DNA of 64,000 nucleotides, taken from positions 1,006,501 through 1,070,500 of the forward strand of contig CATNEN010000034.1 in NCBI GenBank assembly GCA_950097015.1. The letters are read 5' to 3'. The notes under the pieces are model-generated. The model had not been told where the DNA came from and did no database searches. It saw nothing but the letters and a program-made list of their open reading frames with translations. The DNA is from Macrostomum hystrix. Its lineage: Eukaryota > Platyhelminthes > Macrostomidae. Shown piece by piece: positions 22,132 through 31,253 of the stretch (position 1 is the stretch's first letter; every line of letters begins with the position of its first letter). Both the position numbers and the translations under genes were made by a program.

Positions 22132-23446
22132 GGCAATCCTACACTTCCGTTCGGTAAATTATTTTCACATTTGAATTTGTACCACTGAGTCAAATGACGT
22201 CGATTGGCAATGTGTCTATGGCCAAAAGTTTGAGCAAACAGAGTTTAAAGGGGTGTCAGTTTAAGGGAGCTGTTGCTTGTGAGCTGCTTGTTTTATTGAG
22301 CTTCAATTTCTCATATCTTCCTGTCTTCATTGCCATGGCTGGGCGACCTGCAGCACCCAGGTTCATCATCCTGTTAAACGAGGTTCGAAACACCGCCGAG
22401 CTACTCAATCTCAACATGTCGCTACGGGATCTGCACATCGTCACCCAGGACACGCTGTCTACAATGCAGTGGTTGGCAAAGTACCATCTGCTCAGCAACA
22501 CTCGCAACTGTCCATGTGGAACAAACATGAGGCTGCAGTGGTGCCAGGGAGAACGCTACATTGACGGATACGCGTGGGACTGTCGAGCGTGCCATGCCCA
22601 AGTGAACATCCGCAAGGGCTCCTTCTTCAAGGGTTCGCACTTGAAGTTGGTCCAAATTGTCGACCTGACGTACTGGTGGTCCCTGGAGACTAAGTCGGCA
22701 GAGGCAATGAGCCAGTGTGGCATTGGCAGTTGGAGTACAATCATGGACTGGCACCAGTTCCTGAGGGATATATGCCAACAATTCCTCATCGACCACCCGC
22801 TCGAACTCGGCGGCCCTGGCAAGGAGGTAGAGATTGACTAGGCCTAGTCGAAGTTTATGCATTGTAAGTACCATCAGGGGGCCTGGCGCGAGGGCCACTG
22901 GGTCCTGGGTATGGTCGAGCGTGGCTCCAACAAGTGCATGATGACAGTCGTTCCGGATTGCTCTGCCGCCACCTTGGTAACAATCATCCAACAGTTTGTA
23001 TTACCGGGTACGCACATTATCACCGATGGATGGTTGGCGTACGCTGGTCTACCCAACCACGTCTTGGTGAACCATCGGCTGCACTTCGTAGATCCAGTGG
23101 ACCCAACAGTCCACACCAACACTGTGGAGGGCACATGGGCCCACACAAAGCGCAAGATCCGCAACATGCATGGCACGAGCGACGCTCTCTTCGACGCACA
23201 CATTGAGGAATTTCTCTGGCATCGTCTGTATCCCCAATGTCCATTTGGGGCTATCCTGTACTATATTGGACATTACTATCCATTGTAGACACCTTAATGA
23301 CCTGCAGACACTCTAAGTGACTATGCGCTCTAACAGACTGCTACCATGTTCCACTGTTTCAGTTTTGTTTGGTTACATTGTTATTTAACACGCCTGTTCA
23401 AAATTCAGTGTCAAAATAATTTACCGAATGGCAGTGTAGGATTGCC
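22132..23446 (+). mobile_element. Merlin-type DNA transposon (IS1595/ISXO2-like), 1,315 bp
   Basis: The ends are 34-bp terminal inverted repeats matching at 32 positions: left 22132-22165 begins GGCAATCCTACACTTCCGTT, right is 23413-23446. They enclose a single transposase coding region. No convincing 8-9 bp target-site duplication is seen, so it may be old or the exact end uncertain. Merlin elements are eukaryotic relatives of bacterial IS1016. Confidence 0.9.
22194..23288 (+). pseudogene. Merlin transposase, interrupted by two in-frame TAG codons
   Basis: This is a DDE transposase of the ISXO2-like family. The N-terminal part has a zinc ribbon (CPCGTNM then CRACH). After the first catalytic motif GKEVEID come TAG-GCC-TAG (22839-22847), then SKFMHCKYHQG in the same frame. 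The second Asp is in IITDGWLAY; the catalytic Asn/Glu region is HTNTVEGTWAHTK. The family pattern here is EIDESKF, so the two stops look like a 6-bp insertion plus one substitution. TAG is a real stop elsewhere in this window, so readthrough is not assumed. Translation probably starts at MAGRPAAPRF (22333) or at 22194. All other conserved positions are intact, suggesting recent inactivation. Confidence 0.88.
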
Positions 23447-24892
23447 AAGTAGTTTGCTAAAACTAGGTATTCCTTTGACAGCATTTTGATTTCACACTTG
23501 ATTGCTACCAACAAGTAGGCATAGGCCCAGCTATGTTTTAGTTTATAAAATTATTTAAGATAAGGTTTTATAAGATATTTTTTAAAATATATTATCAGTG
23601 CCATTATACAACTAGAACCAAATTGCTTTCATAAATTATTAAGATAAAATATTCTATACTTGTTTTACAAACACTTTTAATATTGACTTATTGAGCAATT
23701 TTAAGCCAAAGTTATAAAATTGCATCAGATAAGTATGGTAGTTAAGCAGTTATTGAATTTGCATACATTAATAGAAATTTGCTACTAAGTAATGATTGCA
23801 CTATAGCAAATTAAAAAACTGCTAGAAAGTACCAATTGGACAATAGACTCATTAGAATAAAAAACTGTCCCACCAGTGGACAGTGGGGCATCCCAAAGTG
23901 AAAAATGTGAAAGCATATATACCCTGTTTAGGTGCAGAACAAACGTGCTGAGGCACTAAAGCTAGTGCTAAAGTGCAAGGCTAACCACAGCATTATCATG
24001 GGATTGGGGTCACTTAATTTTCTCATATCTGGCTCTAGACTACTTCTTCCATCTTCAAAGTCCATGCTAACACTAACTCCTACCTTGGCCTTGTCACAAT
24101 TATCCTAGAGTTAGGCAATCTATTGCAAAATAAATGTATACAACACAGATTAGGGCATATGAAAATGCATATAAACCATTTGGCTTTAGTAGGATAACAA
24201 AACAATTTTTGAAATTTAAACATACTTGCAATTTTACTGTTAAAGTTATAGGCTTTGTTATTATTATTGCAAAGAAATATGACTACCTAAACTATTTCTT
24301 AATACATAAGAAATCAAAATCATAAAGTGCTTATGGCAATATTTGCAGTTCACACTAATACTAATGTTATATAATTAATAATTAATAATTAATTTTTAAC
24401 TTTCAAACAATACTATACTTATGTTTTATATTGACATACATTCCTATACAGCTTCACAATTGGTGCATATTTTGTTAAAAATGACAGCACTATAAAAAAC
24501 TGTGGTGCAGCTTGACATGCCACTTTTGAATAACTTTGTCTAAAATATACCAAATGACTTGACACCATTCTGGCTTGTTAAGATTCCAAGAAGTACACTG
24601 TCATCCCTTGATATCATTTTAACTTAGACTAGACATTTGCTGCTGACTGTTCTATTATAGAGCATCTTGGGCACACGTGGGCACATGGCCTATGTGCTTC
24701 AATTAGAGTTTAGGCAAAAAAGTCTAACAAAAGTGCTTACAGTTTTCCATGCAATCTGCAGTTTTATCGTATATTGCTACTTTGGACCAATTTGTCTTCT
24801 GCTTCTTCTAAGAAACCTTAAAAGAAATAAATAGCTATATTTTGGAATTGTATAGCTCATTAGCTCAAGCATTTAGCGCCTCATTTCTGTAG
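23447..24892. other. AT-rich region upstream of MKK-B
   Basis: No gene is recognised. It contains low-complexity TTAATAATTAATAATTAATT (about 24375) and a short inverted word CCACCAGTGG near 23870. A first MKK-B exon with the start codon should lie here, but I could not identify it. Confidence 0.4.
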
Positions 24893-27313
24893 AAACTGGC
24901 GAACGAAGTAGCTGCGGTTTGTGCCAAGTCGCCCGCCACTGGCTCTAGCAAACAAGGTCGCCGTCCCAGCGTTTTAAAGCTCGCCCTTCCGTTAGCATTT
25001 GAGGCTGCCACCGAAGCCAGCGCTGCAAATTCCTCCGCCAATGTTCAGCAGCCGCTGGACGATGTTGCCGTGTTCAGACTTGACGACGGTCAGACTGTGG
25101 TGGCTCGTGCAGTGGACTTTGAAAGCCTAGGCGAGCTTGGCAGCGGCCGTTTTGGCGTTGTCGACCGGGTCCGCCATCGAGACACCGGCTGCCTGTTCGC
25201 TAGGAAACGCGTCAGGCATTCATTTGACGAACGCGAGCACGAGTTGCAGCAGCGCGAGATCAATGTCCTGCGCAAAGCGGTCGAGTGTCCGTTTGTTGTG
25301 TACTTTTATGGCGCCATATTTTACGATGGCGATATACACATTGTCATGGAGCTAATGGACGCATCGCTCAGGCAGCTGTACCTGGCGGCCTACAGTCCAG
25401 CCGTGAATCTGCCAATCACCGACCCCGTGCTGCGCTACATTGCCTACTCCGTCCTGCGCGCCCTCAGCTACATGCGCAGCATTGACGTTATGCACAGGTT
25501 GAGTTTTTTCCCGTTACTTTCAGCATTTCTTTGACCATCAACAACGGACCTTAAAGCTCGCTTTCTTAGCTTCGATAGTTTAGATAGCCGGTTTTCTCTT
25601 AAATGACTTCATATTACAGTAGCGGCCGGAGCGTACTATTTATTTAGGACGCTAGTCTGACCAAATGACGGGGTTTATTTTCTCTGTTTCTGCCACGTAT
25701 TCTCTCTACTTGGCCGATCCTCTAGAGACGTGAAGCCCAGCAATATGCTGGTTAACCGCGGCGGCCAGGTGAAAATGTGCGACTTTGGCGTTGCCGGCAT
25801 ACTAAAGAACAGTATTGCTATCTCCAATGTTGGTTGCCAACTTTACGTTGCGCCCGAGCGGGTCATTTCCATGACAACCGGAGTAATTGAGGGGGAAAGC
25901 TCCGGTTTCACTACGGCATCGGATGTCTGGTCGTTGGGCATCAGCCTATTGGAACTGGCGTGCGGTGCTCATCCCTACGGCGCTTGGAAAAATCCCTTTC
26001 ACCAGGTGACTATTTAAATGTGTTTTAAGCACTTTTACTTAAATATTTCTGTCATTTTCAAACTCTTTTATGCATCTAAACTGCAACTATGCAAAGGTTT
26101 TTAATATAGACGGTAGCCAAAAACTTAAATATAAGTAAAACTAACTGACCAGTGAGCTGCCAACAATTCCTCAGTTGATAACCTCTGCAGTATATTAGTT
26201 GTTGTCTGATACGTTTTATCGGAGTTATCCCCTATAGTTTGTCAGCTGTTATCCCCTTCAGTTTGTCAGCTGTTATCCCCTGCAGTTTGTCAGCTGTTAT
26301 CCCCTGCAGTTTTTCAGCTGTTATCCCCTGCAGTTTGTCAGCTGTTATCCCCTGAAGTTTGTCAGCTGTTATCCCCTGCAGTTTGTCAGCTGTTATCCCC
26401 TGAAGTTTGTCAGTTGTTATCCCATGCAGTTTGTCAGCTGTTATCCCCTGCAGTTTGTCAGCTGTTATCCCCTGCAGTTTGTCAGCTGTTATCCCCTTCA
26501 GTTTGTCAGCTGTTATCCCCTTCAGTTTTTCAGCTGTTATCCCCTTCAGTTTGTCAGCTGTTATCCCCTTCAGTTTGTCAGCTGTTATCCCCTTCAGTTT
26601 GTCAGCTGTTATCCCCTTCAGTTTGTCAGCTGTTATCCCCTGCAGTTTGTCAGCTGTTATCCCCTGCAGTTTGTCAGCTGTTTTCCCCTGCAGTTTTTCA
26701 GCTGTTATCCCCTGCAGTTTGTCAGCTGTTATCCCCTGCAGTTTGTCAGCTGTTATCCCCTGCAGTTTTTCAGCTGTTATCCCCTTCAGTTTGTCAGCTG
26801 TTATCCCCTGCAGTTTTTCAGCTGTTATCCCCTGCAGTTTGTCAGCTGTTATCCCCTGCAGTTTGTCAGCCGTTATCCCATGCAGTTTGTCAGCTGTTAT
26901 CCCCTTCAGTTTGTCAGCTGTTATCCCATGCAGTTTGTCAGCCGTTATCCCATGCAGTTTGTCAGCCGTTATCCCCTGCAGTTTGTCAGCGGTTTATCCG
27001 TCAAACGCAGCTTTATCTGATTCAGCCGTTTTCTGTCTCCCAGGTGCAGCATATGATTAACGGGCCTCCACCGACTCTGTCGCCAGAGACGGCAGCTGGC
27101 CGCTTCGCGGTTCCAGGAGACCTGCCAGACTTTCTGTCCTGCTGTCTGGCGAAGAATCAAGCGGACAGGTGGCGCTTCGACCGGCTCCTGACGCATCCGT
27201 ATTTGAATAGTGTCAGCGCCATTGAGTCCGATCTGCGTGAGCTGACTGGCCAGTTTGTCTGCGATGTGCTCGACCGCAGCGGCAGTGTCGCCTCTGATAA
27301 AAATGACGGTTAG
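24893..27313 (+). CDS. MAP kinase kinase, MKK3/6-type (MKK-B), exons 2-4; start exon not found
   Basis: Exons 24893-25497, 25726-26005 and 27044-27313 give 384 residues to a TAG stop. The first exon opens after TTTCTGTAG with no in-frame ATG before the kinase core, so an upstream exon is required. The N-terminus has SSKQGRRPSVLKLAL, a textbook basic-plus-LxL docking site like that of MKK6. The kinase has GSGRFGVV, FARKRV, VECPFVVYFYGAIF, HRDVKPSN (split by the intron), DFG, VAPE and DVWSLG. The activation loop KNSIAISNVGC differs from its paralogue by Ile for Lys. The C-terminus ends in FVCDVLDRSG, a DVD-like site. It is the divergent partner of MKK-A, about 6.7 kb away on the opposite strand. 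Confidence 0.87.
25498..25725 (+). other. MKK-B intron at the HRD motif
   Basis: The donor is CACAG|GTTGAG and the acceptor CCTCTAG|AGACG. It interrupts the Arg codon of HRD at exactly the same phase and position as MKK-A intron 2, so this intron predates the duplication. No tandem repeat is present in this copy. Confidence 0.9.
26006..27043 (+). repeat. MKK-B last intron with a 24-bp minisatellite, about 32 copies
   Basis: The unit core is TTTGTCAGCTGTTATCCCCT followed by GCAG or TCAG, spanning about 26222-26995. Each unit therefore looks like a pyrimidine-rich 3' splice site. The donor is CACCAG|GTGACT and the real acceptor CTCCCAG|GTGCAG. MKK-A has no intron at this place. Confidence 0.92.
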
Positions 27314-27983
27314 CCGGCTGTGCTGACCTTACTGGTCTTCTTTTTAAATAGAACCTTAGATGGTATAAGGAGATTTGATTATTGCTGTCAATTCTGATTA
27401 AAGCTTTCGATCTCTTCATCAGCATCCGCATTCCCTGCCTTTCTGCAAGGCCTGCGAGATGTAGATTTCTTTCTATGTATATTCTGCATGAATTTTTTTA
27501 AATGCGATTCTGTCATTAATATATTTTTAATAATTATGGACTTGTTTATAAATTAATTATTCAGAAATCATTCTTACCGTGTTTTAGTCTCTTCAAACAT
27601 TGTTGATCACCTTTCTTTTATTCGTGCGTTTATAAAAGCTGCTCGTTTTTTAGGAAGCTGTTCAAAAGATTAGAGTATTTCGCTTTTGTGTCTCAATTTT
27701 TCAGCGCGAGGTTCTTTGCCAATTTTTTTTGCCTGTTTACCCCGTGCCTCCTTTTAAATAAAGGCTTTGTTTTCTAGTTTTTTTGTTTACAATGTTGCCA
27801 AAGTATTCAAGACGATTTTAGTTTAGACGATAATCTGCACAAAAACATTTTAATATAATTTTCGTCATTCTTATTGAAACATTCTCCTTTATTAATATAT
27901 ACATATAGACCCGCAAGCACTATTCGAATAAAATTTTTGCTCAGCAACTAAATTTGTCTTATTTATTCTAATCGCTTTTACAG
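27314..27983. other. MKK-B 3' flank
   Basis: AT-rich, with no gene. It should hold the MKK-B 3' UTR; AATAAA-like words occur near 27758 and 27927. Confidence 0.4.
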
Positions 27984-28835
27984 TTGCACTCTTATAGACT
28001 CTAGGACAGCAGGTTGCCCTCTTACAGACTCTAGGACAGCAGGTTGCCCTCTTACAGACTCTAGGACAGCAGGTTGCCCTCTTACAGACTCTAGGACAGC
28101 AGGTTGCCCTCTTACAGACTCTAGGACAGCAGGTTGCCCTCTTACAGACTCTAGGACAGCAGGTTGCCCTCTTACAGACTCTGGGACAGCAGGTTGCCCT
28201 CTTACAGACTCTAGGACAGCAGGTTGCCCTCTTACAGACTCTAGGACAGCAGGTTGCCCTCTTACAGACTCTAGGACAGCAGGTTGCCCTCTTACAGACT
28301 CTGGGACAGCAGGTTGCCCTCTTACAGACTCTGGGACAGCAGGTTGCCCTCTTACAGACTCTGGGACAGCAGGTTGCCCTCTTACAGACTCTAGGACAGC
28401 AGGTTGCCCTCTTACAGACTCTAGGACAGCAGGTTGCCCTCTTACAGACTCTAGGACAGCAGGTTGCCCTCTTACAGACTCTAGGACAGCAGGTTGCCCT
28501 ATTACAGACTCTAGGACAGCAGGTTGCCCTCTTACAGACTCTGGGACAGCAGGTTGCCCTCTTACAGACTCTGGGACAGCAGGTTGCCCTCTTACAGACT
28601 CTAGGACAGCAGGTTGCCCTCTTACAGACTCTAGGACAGCAGGTTGCCCTCTTACAGACTCTAGGACAGCAGGTTGCCCTCTTACAGACTCTAGGACAGC
28701 AGGTTGCCCTATTACAGACTCTAGGACAGCAGGTTGCCCTCTTACAGACTCTGGGACAGCAGGTTGCCCTCTTACAGACTCTAGGACAGCAGGTTGCCCT
28801 CTTACAGACTCTAGGACAGCAGGTTGCCCTTTCAT
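27984..28835. repeat. 30-bp minisatellite, about 28 copies, upstream of RPL39
   Basis: The unit core is CTTACAGACTCTAGGACAGC plus AGGTTGCCCT. Copies are nearly identical, differing mainly at one A/G site (CTAGGACAG or CTGGGACAG). The array ends about 90 bp before the RPL39 acceptor. The 294-codon minus-strand frame through it is an artefact. Confidence 0.95.
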
Positions 28836-28917
28836 TATAGCGGGTTGTCTATTAGAACTCATAGCTTATTAGAGTCAAAGCCAAATGAGCTGTAGCACTA
28901 TACAATTTGTTTTCTCG

Positions 28918-28928
28918 TCTGTTTCCAG
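28918..28928 (+). promoter_or_regulatory. 3' splice acceptor upstream of RPL39
   Basis: TTTTCTCGTCTGTTTCCAG ends at 28928, 43 nt upstream of the start codon. No paired 5' exon is evident, so it is a candidate trans-splice acceptor. Confidence 0.55.
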
Positions 28929-28971
28929 CGGCTGGTCTCAGAGCTCGCCAACTCAGCCAGAATCAATAGAT

Positions 28972-29127
28972 ATGCCGTCGCACAAGACGTTTCGGATGAA
29001 GATGAAGCTGGCCCGCAAGCAGAAGGTCAACCGGCCGGTGCCACAGTGGGTTCGCATGCGCAATGGCAACACAGTGCGCTACAATGCCAAGAGGCGTCAC
29101 TGGCGCCGCACTAAGCTCAAGCTGTAG
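28972..29127 (+). CDS. RPL39: 60S ribosomal protein L39 (eL39)
   Basis: This is a component of the large cytosolic ribosomal subunit lining the peptide exit tunnel. The protein is 51 residues, the universal length. [16 protein letters not shown] opens it, and [13 protein letters not shown] and [16 protein letters not shown] are unmistakable eL39. The frame is open upstream to 28885, but the ATG at 28972 fits the conserved N-terminus. A strong acceptor (TCTGTTTCCAG, ending 28928) lies 43 nt before the start, so the mRNA is either cis-spliced from a noncoding exon or trans-spliced. Unlike many animal homologues, there is no intron just after the start codon. Confidence 0.97.
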   Translation: MPSHKTFRMKMKLARKQKVNRPVPQWVRMRNGNTVRYNAKRRHWRRTKLKL

Positions 29128-29389
29128 CCTGGCAGGCAGCTTTTTATTGTGGACTTTGACCGATTTGTTAACGAAGGAAACTGAAATACAAGCTGATTTG
29201 TGTTAGGGTCGAGTTGGCTTGAGCCAGCTTACTCAGACTGCGGCTGGATTGCTGGAAAGAATTTCAGATTCTCCATTATTTTTTACTTAATGCTAGAGCA
29301 TTGCTATTCTGAAGTATAGAAGTATACTTCTGCTCATAATGCCGTCCTCGAACCCTTAGCACTGCTTCAGTCTCACCCTCATTCTCACT

Positions 29390-31092
29390 CATATTCCTTC
29401 AGTCTCACTCCACATTCCTTCAGTCTCACTCCACATTCCTTCAGTCTCACTCCACACTCCTTCAATCTCACTCCACATTCCTTCAATCTCACTCCACATT
29501 CCTTCAATCTCACTCCACATTCCTTCAATCTCACTCCACATTCCTTCAATCTCACTCCACATTCCTTCAATCTCACTCCATATTCCTTCAATCTCACTCC
29601 ACATTCCTTCAATCTCACTCCACATTCCTTCAGTCTCACTCCACATTCCTTCAGTCTCACTCCACACTCCTTCAGTCTCACTCCACATTCCTTCAATCTC
29701 ACTCCACATTCCTTCAATCTCACTCCACATTCCTTCAATCTCACTCCACATTCCTTCAGTCTCACTCCACACTCCTTCAATCTCACTCCACATTCCTTCA
29801 ATCTCACTCCACATTCCTTCAATCTCACTCCACATTCCTTCAATCTCACTCCACATTCCTTCAGTCCCACTCCACATTCCTTCAATCTCACTCCACATTC
29901 CTTCAATCTCACTCCACATTCCTTCAATCTCACTCCACATTCCTTCAGTCCCACTCCACATTCCTTCAGTCTCACTCCACATTCCTTCAATCTCACTCCA
30001 TATTCCTTCAGTCTCACTCCACATTCCTTCAGTCTCACTCCACACTCCTTCAGTCTCACTCCACATTCCTTCAGTCTCACTCCACATTCCTTCAGTCTCA
30101 CTCCACATTCCTTCAGTCTCACTCCACATTCCTTCAGTCCCACTCCACATTCCTTCAGTCTCACTCCACACTCCTTCAGTCTCACTCCACATTCCTTCAA
30201 TCTCACTCCACATTCCTTCAATCTCACTCCATATTCCTTCAATCTCACTCCACATTCCTTCAGTCTCACTCCACATTCCTTCAGTCTCACTCCACATTCC
30301 TTCAGTCTCACTCCACATTCCTTCAGTCTCACTCCACATTCCTTCAGTCTCACTCCACATTCCTTCAGTCTCACTCCACATTCCTTCAGTCCCACTCCAC
30401 ATTCCTTCAGTCTCACTCCACACTCCTTCAGTCTCACTCCACATTCCTTCAGTCTCACTCCACATTCCTTCAATCTCACTCCATATTCCTTCAATCTCAC
30501 TCCACATTCCTTCAGTCTCACTCCACATTCCTTCAGTCTCACTCCACATTCCTTCAGTCTCACTCCACATTCCTTCAGTCTCACTCCACATTCCTTCAGT
30601 CCCACTCCACATTCCTTCAGTCTCACTCCACACTCCTTCAGTCTCACTCCACATTCCTTCAATCTCACTCCACATTCCTTCAATCTCACTCCACATTCCT
30701 TCAATCTCACTCCACATTCCTTCAATCTCACTCCACATTCCTTCAATCTCACTCCATATTCCTTCAATCTCACTCCACATTCCTTCAGTCCCACTCCACA
30801 TTCCTTCAGTCTCACTCCACACTCCTTCAGTCTCACTCCACACTCCTTCAGTCTCACTCCACATTCCTTCAGTCTCACTCCACATTCCTTCAATCTCACT
30901 CCACACTCCTTCAGTCTCACTCCACATTCCTTCAATCTCACTCCACATTCCTTCAATCTCACTCCACATTCCTTCAGTCTCACTCCACATTCCTTCAATC
31001 TCACTCCACATTCCTTCAATCTCACTCCACATTCCTTCAATCTCACTCCACATTCCTTCAATCTCACTCCACATTCCTTCAGTCTCACTCCC
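29390..31092. repeat. 21-bp minisatellite, about 81 copies
   Basis: The unit core is CCTTCAATCTCACTCCACAT, with AATC/AGTC and CACATT/CACACT/CATATT variants. The variants recur in blocks (for example the CAGTCCCACTCC variant near 29865, 29950, 30140, 30390, 30600 and 30790), indicating block duplications. It fills the gap between RPL39 and the SLC12A8 gene. The 567-codon minus-strand frames are artefacts of the 21-bp period. Confidence 0.95.
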
Positions 31093-31253
31093 CATTCAGT
31101 TAGTTTTATTCAGGCCTCTAATCAAGTGTTACTAGCTGATGAATTGAAATGCAATATGAATTAATGCAATTCTTTCAGCCCAACAACACCAGCTTATTGT
31201 AAAAGTTCATCGCCTTCGCTAGCCAAAAGTGGGGTTTCTCAAGGGGGCAGATT

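Noticed and set aside
22839..22847. TAG readthrough or reassignment in the transposase
   Set aside because: TAG serves as the normal stop in RPL39, MRPL14 and MKK-B in this window, and a 6-bp insertion explains the stops.
27984..28835. CRISPR-like direct repeats
   Set aside because: The units are contiguous with no unique spacers, and the genome is eukaryotic. It is a minisatellite.
28885..28971. N-terminal extension of RPL39
   Set aside because: It crosses a splice acceptor and is unlike the invariant 51-residue eL39.
29385..31095. 567-codon minus frames of RLKECGV- and WSEIEGM-like repeats as genes
   Set aside because: They are alternate frames of a 21-bp minisatellite, and the variant pattern shows no codon-position bias.
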